From assembly GCF_014190805.1 (NCBI RefSeq), contig NZ_JACHVQ010000001.1, positions 186,001 to 250,000 of the forward strand: a stretch of 64,000 nucleotides of DNA. The letters run 5' to 3'. Both the position numbers and the translations under genes were made by a program. The notes beneath the pieces were generated by a model, which had not been told where the DNA came from, searched no databases, and saw only the letters and a list, made by a program, of their open reading frames with translations. Positions 16,331 to 24,573 of this stretch are shown one piece after another. The first letter of the stretch is position 1, and each line of letters begins with the position of its first letter. The DNA comes from Flexivirga oryzae. GTDB taxonomy: Bacteria; Actinomycetota; Actinomycetes; Actinomycetales; Dermatophilaceae.

Positions 16331-17511
16331 TGAAGAAGCAGTTGAGGCCGGCCGCCGCGACGCTCGTCGCGGCGGCCCTGCTGCTCACCGGCTGCGGGAC
16401 CTCGTCCGGCGGTGGCGGCCCGGCGACGTCGCCCTCGGGGGTGTCGACGTCGACCGGTGCCGCCTCCTCGGATGGAACGGCAACCGCTGGAACCACAACC
16501 GCCGGGACGACGACCACCGCCGCGGCCGACACCATCAACGCGCTGACCGCGACCGGACCGGCCGAGGCACGGACCGTTCCGGACATGAAGCCGATCATCA
16601 CGAACGCGTCACCGGTGCTGCCCGCAACCGTCAAGGACTCGACCGGTAGGACCATCACGGTGCAGCACGCCGAGCGGGTGATCGCGCTGGACCTCTACGG
16701 CACGCTGACCGACACCATCATCGGTCTCGGGCTGCAGGACCGGTTGGTCGGTCGCGGAGTGTCCGACACGCAGCAGACCTTGCGGCACCTCCCGGTTGTC
16801 AGCAAGGACGGCGTCGACCTCAACACCGAAGCGGTGCTGAGCCTCAAACCGGACCTCGTGCTGACGAACATGACGATCGGATCCGCGGACGACTACCGGC
16901 AGCTCGAAGCGGCAGGGGTGACCGCGCGTGGGGGATTCCGTGGCGGGCGGCTCATCGTGGTCGGCATCGCGGTGAACGCCATTCTGACCGCGCTGGATTC
17001 GTGGATCGTGCAGCGCACGGATCACGACGTCGCGAGTGCGGCGAGCGGCTGGAACGCCGGCTCGCTCAACGGTGTGAGTATGTCGGATCTCGCGCTGCCG
17101 GCCGTCATCGTCGCCGGCTGCGTCGGGGTGCTCGTGCCGCTGGCGGGCGCCATCCAGCAGTCGACCATGGGTGACGACGTCGCGGCCGCGACAGGCGTCC
17201 ACCTCGGCCGCTTGCGTCTGGTTCTGCTCGTCGTCACGGTCGCGCTGACGGCGACGGTGACCGCGGTCGCGGGCCCGATCGCGTTCGTGGCGCTCTGCGC
17301 GCCGCAGATCGGGCGCCGGCTGGTCGGCGCGTCGGGCGTGGCGTTGTGGCCGGCCGCGCTCACCGGCGCAGCGCTGCTGCTCTTCGCCGACATCGGCGCG
17401 CAGTGGCTGCTCGCGCCGCAGTCGTTGCCGGTCGGGGTGATGACGACGTCGTTCGGTGGGTGTTACTTGTTGTGGTTCCTGATCCGAGAGGTGCGAAGTG
17501 GGCGACGCTGA
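16330..17511 (+). pseudogene. in-frame chimera: HmuT-like binding protein joined to HmuU-like permease
   Basis: 393 codons. Residues 1-198 are the first half of a heme/siderophore-binding lipoprotein: lipobox LLLTGCG, Ser/Thr linker, then ERVIALDLYGTLTDTIIGLG and LNTEAVLSLKPDLVLTN. At about base 16925 the protein switches without a stop to the second half of a FecCD-type permease (GGFRGGRLIVVGIAVNAILT to the end, with several membrane helices and GPIAFVALCAPQIGRRLVG). An internal deletion of the binding protein's second lobe and the permease's first half explains this. The binding lobe and half the channel are lost, so transport is unlikely. Confidence 0.8.
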
Positions 17512-18313
17512 AGCTGCGCGGGGACTACTGACGCGGCACCTGCGTGTGGGGTATGGCGCGCGCACGGTCCTGCACGACGTCTCGGTGGCGTTCCCCACCG
17601 GTGCGCTGACCGCCGTCGTCGGACCCAATGGGTGCGGCAAATCGACACTGCTGCGGGCGATCTCGAGCCTGCTGCCGATCGAGGGCGGCGCGGTCCAGCT
17701 GGACGGGAGCGACGTCGGACGGCTGCGGCAGAAGGAGCGGGCGCGGCGGATCGGCTTCCTGCCGCAGGAGTCGATCGCTCCCGAGGGCATCATCGTGCGG
17801 CGCCTGGTCGCACGGGGGCGTTTCCCGCACCAGGGGTTGTTGTCGTCGTGGAGCATCCAGGACGCGGCCGCCGTCGACCGGGCCATGGGGGACGCTCGGG
17901 TGACCGACATCGCGGACGAACCCGTGGCGTCGCTGTCCGGCGGTCAGCGGCAACGGGTGTGGATCGCCATGGCACTCGCCCAGGACACCCCGCACCTGCT
18001 GCTGGACGAACCGACGACGTTCCTCGACGTCGCGCACCAGTACGAGTTGCTGCGGCTGCTGCGGCGACTCGTCGCTGATGGGCGCACCGTGGTGGCGATC
18101 CTGCACGACCTGAACCAGGCGGCCCGGTTCGCCGATCACCTCGTCGTGATGCGGGCGGGTGCCATCGTGAGCGAAGGCGCACCGGCCGAGGTGCTCACGC
18201 CGGAGCTGATGGCCGACGTGTTCGACCTGCCGAGCGTCGTCGTCCCCGACCCGGTCACCGGTCGGCCGATGATCGTGCCGGAGGCGATCGACGCGGAGGT
18301 CGAGATCAGCTGA
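17498..18313 (+). CDS. heme/siderophore ABC transporter ATP-binding protein
   Basis: 271 residues, intact. Walker A GPNGCGKST (about 45-53), Q-loop FLPQESIAPEG, signature LSGGQRQRVWIAMALAQ, Walker B LLLDEPTTFLDVAHQ, switch His LHDLNQAARFADH. The FepC/HmuV class is shown by the TTFLD after Walker B and the C-terminal FDLPSVVVPDPVTGRPMIVP. GTG start 14 bases inside the chimera's end. The order HtaA-T/U-V matches the corynebacterial heme uptake locus (known from that group). Its permease is broken, so it may be an orphan. Convergent with the oxidoreductase, overlapping its end by 8 bases. Confidence 0.9.
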   Translation: MGDAEAARGLLTRHLRVGYGARTVLHDVSVAFPTGALTAVVGPNGCGKSTLLRAISSLLPIEGGAVQLDGSDVGRLRQKERARRIGFLPQESIAPEGIIVRRLVARGRFPHQGLLSSWSIQDAAAVDRAMGDARVTDIADEPVASLSGGQRQRVWIAMALAQDTPHLLLDEPTTFLDVAHQYELLRLLRRLVADGRTVVAILHDLNQAARFADHLVVMRAGAIVSEGAPAEVLTPELMADVFDLPSVVVPDPVTGRPMIVPEAIDAEVEIS

Positions 18314-19277
18314 CCGGCTCGGCCACTGCGGCGGTCGCGGCCGAGGCGGTCTCCGCCATGGCCAGATCGGCGTTGAGTTGCGCGCCGGCCATTGCCCCGG
18401 CGGCCGCCGCGGCGCCGACCTGAGCGGACAGGTCGGTCACGTTCCCGGCCACCCAGACGCCGGGCGCCTCGGTGCGGCCGGTAGCGTCGGCGGGCACGTA
18501 CACGCCCATTCCTGAGGGGTGTTCGACAGCAGACAGCCCCAGAGAGGTCAGTAGGTGGCCCCCGCGCGCCACCATGCGGGTGCCGACCGCGATCACCTCA
18601 CACGGGACCACGCGGCCGTCCGCGAGGGCGACACCGGTGACCGCGTCATCGGCCGCGACCACGGACCGCACCGGTCCGTCGACGATCTCGACACCGCGCG
18701 CGTTCAGCTGTTGCAGCTGCTCGTCCGGAAGCTCGACACCGTTGAGCAGCAGGGTGATCCGGTCGGACAGCTGCCGCCACAGCACCGAGAGGTGGAATGC
18801 CGACGGCGCCGGCGCCAACACCGCGATCGACCGGTCGCGAACCTCCCAGCCGTGGCAGTAGGGGCAATGCACCAGGTCGTCGCGGCCCCAGCGCCCGGCG
18901 AGGCCGTCGACGTCCGGCAGCTCGTCGGTGAGCCCGGTCGCGAGCAGGATGCGGCGCGCATGCGTGCGTCGGCCATCACCCAGGACAATGGCGAATCCCG
19001 CGCCGTCGCGGTCGATTCCGGTTACCTCGCCACTCGCGACGACGCCGCCGTAGCGGCGCACGTCCGCTGTGCCGCGCGCCAGGTACTCGGCGGGCGGCAT
19101 GCCGTCATACCCCGGCAGTCCGTGGATGCCGTCGGCCGGCGCGTTGCGGGGTGTGCCGGAGTCGATCACCGCCACGAAGCGCCGCGACCGTGCCAGCATC
19201 AGCGCGCCGCTCAACCCGGCGGCGCCGCCACCGATCACCACGACGTCGTAGTCGTCCCGGAGTTCATCTGTCATCAT
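18306..19277 (-). CDS. NAD(P)/FAD-dependent oxidoreductase, thioredoxin reductase-like
   Basis: 323 residues. An FAD dinucleotide motif lies near the start (DVVVIGGGAAGLSGALMLAR); the ATGLTDELPDVDGL segment and C-terminal GVWVAGNVTDLSAQVGAAAAAG follow the thioredoxin-reductase class II pattern. The redox pair appears as HCPYCHGWE (CPYC). A second dinucleotide fold lies in the middle. I chose the tandem ATGs at 19274-19277; the open frame extends further but without homology. A divergent XRE/cupin regulator 68 bases away is the usual partner and probably controls it. Confidence 0.85.
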   Translation of the reverse strand: MMTDELRDDYDVVVIGGGAAGLSGALMLARSRRFVAVIDSGTPRNAPADGIHGLPGYDGMPPAEYLARGTADVRRYGGVVASGEVTGIDRDGAGFAIVLGDGRRTHARRILLATGLTDELPDVDGLAGRWGRDDLVHCPYCHGWEVRDRSIAVLAPAPSAFHLSVLWRQLSDRITLLLNGVELPDEQLQQLNARGVEIVDGPVRSVVAADDAVTGVALADGRVVPCEVIAVGTRMVARGGHLLTSLGLSAVEHPSGMGVYVPADATGRTEAPGVWVAGNVTDLSAQVGAAAAAGAMAGAQLNADLAMAETASAATAAVAEPVS

Positions 19278-19329
19278 ACCGATGAGCGTGCGACGAGCGG
19301 ATAGCGAATGGCAAGCGACGTTGCTGATA

Positions 19330-19342
19330 TGGCAAACTGCCA
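19330..19342. promoter_or_regulatory. TGGCA-N3-TGCCA operator candidate
   Basis: Perfect inverted repeat three bases before the ATG of the XRE/cupin gene. A further ATGGCAA copy lies about 25 bases upstream (19304). Its position in the divergent gap suggests a binding site for that regulator. Confidence 0.45.
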
Positions 19343-19345
19343 GGT

Positions 19346-19942
19346 ATGGCGACGGATGACCTCGAGAGCGCACTGACCGCGGTCGGACCACGGTTACGGC
19401 AACTGCGCGAGCAACGCGGATTGACCCTGGCCGAGGTGGGTAGGACGACCGGCATCGCGGTGAGCACGTTGTCCCGACTGGAGTCCGGCGGACGCCGCCC
19501 GACCCTCGAGCTGCTGCTGCCGCTGGCGAAGACCTACCGTGTGAGTCTGGATGAGCTGGTCGATGCCCCGCCGACCGGGGATCCGCGAATCAACCTGCGT
19601 CCGATAAGGATTCACGGCCAGACGATGGTGCCGCTGAGCAGCCGGCCGGGCGGGATCCAGGCGTACAAGTTCGTCATACCGGGGCGCAAGCGGCCGCAGC
19701 AGCCGACGCTGAAGACCCACGAGGGCTACGACTGGATCTACGTGCTGACCGGCAACCTGCGGCTCGTGCTGGCCGAACACGACCTGGTCCTCAAGGCGGG
19801 GGAGGCGGCGGAGTTCGACACCCGCACGCCGCACTGGTTCGGCGCGGCCGACGAGCACCCGGTCGAATACCTCAGCCTCTTCGGCAAGCAGGGGGAGAAG
19901 GCGCACGTGCGGGCCAGACCGCGCCGGGCACGTGACAATTGA
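19346..19942 (+). CDS. XRE family regulator with C-terminal cupin domain
   Basis: 198 residues. The HTH covers about 14-68 (LRQLREQRGLTLAEVGRTTG, then IAVSTLSRLESGGRRPTLEL). The cupin covers about 100-190 with THEGYDWIYVLTGNLRLVL, LKAGEAAEFDTRTPHWFGA and EYLSLF. Proteins of this build sense a small ligand or metal in the cupin and control a neighbouring gene; here the divergent flavin oxidoreductase is the probable target. An inverted repeat directly upstream may be its own operator. Confidence 0.9.
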   Translation: MATDDLESALTAVGPRLRQLREQRGLTLAEVGRTTGIAVSTLSRLESGGRRPTLELLLPLAKTYRVSLDELVDAPPTGDPRINLRPIRIHGQTMVPLSSRPGGIQAYKFVIPGRKRPQQPTLKTHEGYDWIYVLTGNLRLVLAEHDLVLKAGEAAEFDTRTPHWFGAADEHPVEYLSLFGKQGEKAHVRARPRRARDN

Positions 19943-19961
19943 CCTCCGAGCAGTCGATGGC

Positions 19962-20081
19962 CGAGCAGTCGGTGGCCGAGCTTGTCGAGGTCGAGCAGTC
20001 GATGGCCGAGCTTGTCGAGGTCGAGCAGTCGATGGCCGAGCTTGTCGAGGTCGAGCAGTCGATGGCCGAGCTTGTCGAGGT
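19962..20081. repeat. 30-bp tandem repeat, four copies
   Basis: The unit reads CGAGCAGTCGATGGCCGAGC then TTGTCGAGGT, starting at 19962 (one mismatch), 19992, 20022 and 20052. It begins about 20 bases after the XRE/cupin stop and is followed by about 45 unique bases before the stop of the GNAT gene. No gene is proposed. Confidence 0.9.
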
Positions 20082-20126
20082 CGCGAACCGGAGGTGGTCG
20101 AACCCGGTCATGTCCTGTGCGCCGGT

Positions 20127-21176
20127 TCAGGGTTCGACCGGCTCGGCGGCCAGGGTGGTCAGGTCGATGACGGCCTCGGTCTCGTCATCGACGATCTCTC
20201 CGGTCACTCGGCCGCCCAGGCCGAGGTAGAACTCCCGCGGGCCGCCTCGGCCCTCCGCGAACGTCGTCGTCATGTGGGTGTTGCCCTCGGCGAGCAGACG
20301 TCGCGCCAGAAGGCGCAAGGCCTGACGGCCGATACCGCGCCGCTGGTGCCGACGGTCGACCAGCATCCGCCACAGGTAAGGGCTCAGCATCGACGGCGAC
20401 CGGTCGGCATACATCAGGAAGCCCACGCGCTCGTCGTCGGCCATGACTCCCAGCAGGACGGGGACGAGCCGGCCGCCGCGCCATACGTCGGGGAACAACG
20501 CGTCCGTGTAGGAGTCGCTGACGCTCGCGACGAACCGGCGCTGCGACCAATGCCCCTCGACCGCGCGCCAGGCCCACGCGCTGTCGGAATCGATCGGCAC
20601 CAGCGAAACCTCGCCCGGCGAGCCTTGCGGACGGTCCCGCCAGGCGCGCCACTCGTCGGCGGTGACGGCGTAGCACGTCGCGTCGGTCCGTTCGCCGCGC
20701 CGCACCACGCCCAGCCGCGCCTCGTGCTCATGGACCAGGCCGATCGCCTCCAGCAGGCGTAACGCTGCGATGTTGCCCGGGTCCGTGGTGGCGGTGATCC
20801 GGACGACGCCCAGGCGATCGACAAGGTCGGCCACCACCGCCAGCGCCGCCTCCCGGGCGTAACCGCGAGACCAGTACCGGCTGCTGAGGGTGCAGTCGAT
20901 GCTCGCTTGCTGCCCCTTGTCGTCCAGCAGCAACGCGAGCTCGCCCACATGCTCCCCACCGACGTCGATCGCCAGATGGGTACGTCCGCCGCTGGTGATG
21001 TCGTCGAGCCGATCCTGACCGGACAGCCACCCGGCCATGCCCGCGACGTAGGGCATCGGCCAATCCTGGGTGGCAGCGACCTCCGTCTCGTTGCGGTGGG
21101 CGCACAGGGTGTCCACGTCGCTGCTGCGCATCAGGCGCACCGTCAGCCGAGCCGTGTGGATCGGATACCCGCTCAC
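20127..21176 (-). CDS. tandem GNAT acetyltransferase domain protein
   Basis: 349 residues with two acetyltransferase folds. The first (about 1-165) is RimJ/RimL-like: TARLTVRLMRSSDVDTLCAH, SSRYWSRGYAREAALAVVAD and RITATTDPGNIAALRLLEAI. The second (about 185-349) includes LLGVMADDERVGFLMYADR, MLVDRRHQRRGIGRQALRLL (acetyl-CoA loop QRRGIG) and GPREFYLGLGG. Substrates unknown. The GTG at 21176 is preceded by AGGAGGGGCGAGGAT, a strong ribosome site. Confidence 0.88.
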   Translation of the reverse strand: MSGYPIHTARLTVRLMRSSDVDTLCAHRNETEVAATQDWPMPYVAGMAGWLSGQDRLDDITSGGRTHLAIDVGGEHVGELALLLDDKGQQASIDCTLSSRYWSRGYAREAALAVVADLVDRLGVVRITATTDPGNIAALRLLEAIGLVHEHEARLGVVRRGERTDATCYAVTADEWRAWRDRPQGSPGEVSLVPIDSDSAWAWRAVEGHWSQRRFVASVSDSYTDALFPDVWRGGRLVPVLLGVMADDERVGFLMYADRSPSMLSPYLWRMLVDRRHQRRGIGRQALRLLARRLLAEGNTHMTTTFAEGRGGPREFYLGLGGRVTGEIVDDETEAVIDLTTLAAEPVEP

Positions 21177-21346
21177 ATCCTCGCCCCTCCTGTACGGCAG
21201 AGCTTCACGCCATTCGCCACGGAGTCGCGGAGGCGTGGGCCGCGCGGACTGTGATCGCGAAAATCGCCAACTGCGACCGTCGATCGGTGACCGACACGGT
21301 ACTGCATCACCGCCGCCCGGGACGGCCTGGTTTTACCGAAAGCCGG

Positions 21347-22015
21347 CTACGGCGCGTGGTGTCCGGCGCGACATGTTCGGCCTGCCCAGTCCAAGGCGCG
21401 GCGCAGCGATGTCCATGCGCGCTGCGAGGCTGCGAGTTCCTCGAGCAGCTTCATGTCGGCGCGAGCGATCAAGATGCGAACTGCCCCTGGTACTTCGTCG
21501 GGCGCTCCGCCAAGGCTGGGGCGACGTGCCAGGTCTAGAACGGTCTGCTCCGGCGTCGTGACCAGGGTCGCACCGAGTTCGGTGTTCATACGTTCCGCAT
21601 CGAGGCGCGACGTGTCCCGTTTGACGAATCGGACAGCGGCAGCGCGATCCACCAGGGTGATCGTGTTTCGTTGGGCCGGCACAGCGACCACCGCCGCGCC
21701 GAGTGCGCGAGGGATGGCGCCGTGGAGGCGAGCCGCGGACAGGCCCATCAATACGGTGTTCGCAGGCCCGAAGTCCGCCGTTGCGATGCCCGCGGCGGCC
21801 GCCTCGAGCGTTGGCATCCACCCTGTGCCGGTCTGCTCCTGTGGCACGACCACGTAGTAACCGTGCGCGAGCTTGTGTAGTGCACCGCGGTGTTCGAGTC
21901 GACGTACCTCGCCACGTGGTTGCGCGTAAACGCCCTGGGCATCGCGCGGGCGGAGGGTGCGCATCGGAAGCGCCGCGAGTGCGCGTGGCACGGCGGACGT
22001 GGACGTAGTCGCCAT
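21347..22015 (-). CDS. AbiEi-like antitoxin/regulator, apparently solitary
   Basis: 222 residues. The N-terminal winged helix (RDAQGVYAQPRGEVRRLEHR, GALHKLAHGYYVVV) and the following AbiEi C-terminal type region (GLSAARLHGAIPRALGAAVV, NTELGATLVTTPEQTVLDLA) match type IV TA antitoxins. No AbiEii nucleotidyltransferase toxin is adjacent; the next gene on this strand is a GNAT protein 170 bases away. ATG 22015 is preferred over TTG 22021. Upstream DNA is AT-rich with a GTTGG-N7-CCAAC inverted repeat, a possible autoregulatory site. Confidence 0.75.
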   Translation of the reverse strand: MATTSTSAVPRALAALPMRTLRPRDAQGVYAQPRGEVRRLEHRGALHKLAHGYYVVVPQEQTGTGWMPTLEAAAAGIATADFGPANTVLMGLSAARLHGAIPRALGAAVVAVPAQRNTITLVDRAAAVRFVKRDTSRLDAERMNTELGATLVTTPEQTVLDLARRPSLGGAPDEVPGAVRILIARADMKLLEELAASQRAWTSLRRALDWAGRTCRAGHHAP

Positions 22016-22139
22016 CGTCAAATATTACGTAATTAGTTGGTTGAAAGCCAACAAATATCGTACTAATGATGATCCGTGGCTCGCACGATCGCTCGATCGT
22101 CCGCACGAATCGGGGTCTGACGTAGGTGTCCGAAGCGAG

Positions 22140-24572
22140 CTATGGCAGTGGGGTGAGCGGGGTGGGTGGCGTGAGTCCCCGGACGGCGACGATCCCGCGG
22201 CCGGGCACGTACTCGTAGCCGACGGAGCGCAGCGCGTCCCGCACGCGCACCCCTGCCGGCGAGAGACCCTCGCCGATGATCTTCCGGATGTTCGCGTTGA
22301 TCCGTGTCTTGATCGCGCCGGGGCTCAGCGAGCGGATGTTCTCCACGCGGCTCATGGCGTCCTCGAAGATCTCGGCCATCTCGGTGATCTCGTCGAATCG
22401 CCTGGTGAACAAGACATTCGGGTTGTCCACCACCGAGACCGGGGCCAACGTCATCCGCGACCGCATGACCGTCTCGGGGCTGACTCCGAGGTATTTGGTG
22501 AGCTGGTTGGTGGCGGGGTCGAGCAGTTGCCGGTTGTGCGGGTCCATCGCCCGCTGGACCGCCCGTGACCGTGAGATGTCGCCGCCCACCGCCAGTGGTT
22601 CGTCGACGTCGAAGCCGGCCGGTCGATCCAGAGCGAAATCCTTTGCCCCCGAACGGATCTGCGCCGCACGCCGTTCCCCGATCGCCAAGGTGAACGGGTT
22701 GTCGGCGTCCAGGGCGTCGATCGCAGCGTCGAGCACGTCGGCGGGAAGGGCGGGCAGGTTCGACGACGGACCTGCGGCGGAGACCTGCCGCGTGAGGCTC
22801 AGCTCCGCGAGCGTCTGATCGGCGATCACGGTGCCGTCCTCCGCAACCACGAGCGCGCGCGGGCTGCTGGTGTTCAGCTCACTGAGCGTGATCCGCATGC
22901 CACCCGCTTGCGCCTCGGCACCTTCGAGCACGGCCGCTGCTCCGGTGCCGCTGCGGATCATCCGCACCGCACTCAGCCCCGACATGGCGATGCCCGCCGC
23001 GCTGAGCACGATGCTGAGAGCGCCCATCGTCATCAGCGAGTGCGCAGCCTCCTGCTGCTCGGCGTCGAGCACGCTGGATCCGATGCCGAGAGAGAGCAGT
23101 TCGCCCTGTTGGAGCTGCTCGACACCGGAGGCGATCCCGTACCCGCCGAGGGTGAGATCCAGCGCCAGCCCCCACATCGCGGTGGGCGGAAAGATGGTCA
23201 GCAGCAGCGCGGCCACCGTGGCGATGCCGATCAGGATCGACTCCGCCTCGCTGTCGCTCTGTTCGGCCGCGATCCGTTGCTCGATCATCGCGTGCACGGT
23301 CGGGTCCGCCAGCGGCAGTAGCTCGCGCACGATCGGCCGCAGCACGAGGAAGTCGACCGACCCGGCGCGGATCTCACCCTGCAGCAGCGCGAAGTTGGCG
23401 CGCCGCGTATCGATCGCGCTGTCCAGCGTCGTGAGCAGCTGCGTGTAGTCCATCCCGGCGTAACCGGTGTCGAGGTCGATGACCTTGAACCCTTCGGGCC
23501 CGAGCTGGCGCAGGATCGGACGGATCCGTTCGATCGCCTGCACCTCCGAGGCGAGGTGCGGGAAGGGTGCGACGGTCTGCGGATCGATACCCGTGTCCGG
23601 GGTGGTGCTCAGGAAGCCCGGTAGTGGCGCGGGGTTCCCTCCTTCGGCCGAGGCGTACTGCCGGAACAGCTGATCCGGGCTGACCGAGGGGCCGAAGAGT
23701 TCCGGGTGTTCGTAGTCGGTGTTGATGGCGTGCTGCATCTCGTGGCAGTACTCGCAGCCGCCGTGGATCAGCCCGCGAGCCACCCGGCCCTCCACGGCAC
23801 GTCGCCGCGGACTGCTGAGTGTCGCCTGGCGATCGAGGGCCTCCATCTGGAGGCCGGAGGAGGGTCCCGCGGCAACCGTCGCGATCGTCGAGCGCTGCTG
23901 CTCGGCCTGGACCTGGCGCTGCAGCTGGCCGGGGGTGAGCTCGGTGCGCAGGTAGTCCTTCCACTGCCCCAGCGCGGCGCGGTTGCCGTCGAGGCGCAGC
24001 ACCGCGGCGTCGAGCACCAACTGCTGGAAGGCGCTGTACCGGTCGAGCACGACCTGCAGCTGACGGTCCAGCGCGTCGGCGACACGCGCGAGACGGGAGC
24101 GGTCCGCGCCGCGGTCGATGAACATCTGCTCGCTCCACGGCACGCCGGCCGCCGGCTGGTAACCGTTCGCCACCGCATCGGCGAACTGGTGCGCCCCGGT
24201 GATCTCCTGGTCGACCGCGGCGAGCTGCGTGTGCAGCGCGTCGGAGAGCTGGTAGACGCCGCTCACCCCGGAGCCCTGCACCAGGCCCTCGACGAGGACG
24301 AGCAGGCTCGCGTCGTCGTCGGGCAACTGCTGCCCGTTGACCTCCACCGGTGCGGGCGGCCGGCTGGAAACACCGGGCGGGGAGAGATCGGGCCGGTCGA
24401 CCACTCCGGCGACGGGATCCGGTGCGACGCGGGCAACCTGAGGGCCGGCGTCGACGGCGCCGGCGTCGCGCGGACCGGTATCCGGCACCACACCCGCATC
24501 CGTCGGGCCCGCGTCATACGGTCCGGAGTCGGGCACGACATCCGGCACGGGTAGGCGGGTCGGTTCGCTCAT
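22140..24572 (-). CDS. eCIS operon terminal protein, effector candidate
   Basis: 810 residues, last gene of the contractile injection operon, one base after the AAA+ gene; many eCIS loci carry cargo after the ATPase. The N-terminal about 60 residues are a Pro/Asp/Ala-rich tail with repeated TDAG/PDTGP, a long helical part follows, then CEYC and HEMQH at residues 273-281, formally a zinc-protease HExxH pattern. Hydrophobic stretches lie at about 443-480 and 512-540. The C-terminal 150 residues are charged (RFDEITEMAEIFEDAMSRVE, IKTRINANIRKIIGEGL) and might be a toxin domain. I recognise no family; effector status is inferred from position and architecture. Confidence 0.6.
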   Translation of the reverse strand: MSEPTRLPVPDVVPDSGPYDAGPTDAGVVPDTGPRDAGAVDAGPQVARVAPDPVAGVVDRPDLSPPGVSSRPPAPVEVNGQQLPDDDASLLVLVEGLVQGSGVSGVYQLSDALHTQLAAVDQEITGAHQFADAVANGYQPAAGVPWSEQMFIDRGADRSRLARVADALDRQLQVVLDRYSAFQQLVLDAAVLRLDGNRAALGQWKDYLRTELTPGQLQRQVQAEQQRSTIATVAAGPSSGLQMEALDRQATLSSPRRRAVEGRVARGLIHGGCEYCHEMQHAINTDYEHPELFGPSVSPDQLFRQYASAEGGNPAPLPGFLSTTPDTGIDPQTVAPFPHLASEVQAIERIRPILRQLGPEGFKVIDLDTGYAGMDYTQLLTTLDSAIDTRRANFALLQGEIRAGSVDFLVLRPIVRELLPLADPTVHAMIEQRIAAEQSDSEAESILIGIATVAALLLTIFPPTAMWGLALDLTLGGYGIASGVEQLQQGELLSLGIGSSVLDAEQQEAAHSLMTMGALSIVLSAAGIAMSGLSAVRMIRSGTGAAAVLEGAEAQAGGMRITLSELNTSSPRALVVAEDGTVIADQTLAELSLTRQVSAAGPSSNLPALPADVLDAAIDALDADNPFTLAIGERRAAQIRSGAKDFALDRPAGFDVDEPLAVGGDISRSRAVQRAMDPHNRQLLDPATNQLTKYLGVSPETVMRSRMTLAPVSVVDNPNVLFTRRFDEITEMAEIFEDAMSRVENIRSLSPGAIKTRINANIRKIIGEGLSPAGVRVRDALRSVGYEYVPGRGIVAVRGLTPPTPLTPLP

Positions 24573-24573
24573 G

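Noticed and set aside
22022..22139. A second copy of the tRNA-Arg 3' end as attachment site at the far side of the eCIS
   Set aside because: Looked for the TTCGAATCCTGCCGGGGGC segment around 21.3-22.2 kb and found none.
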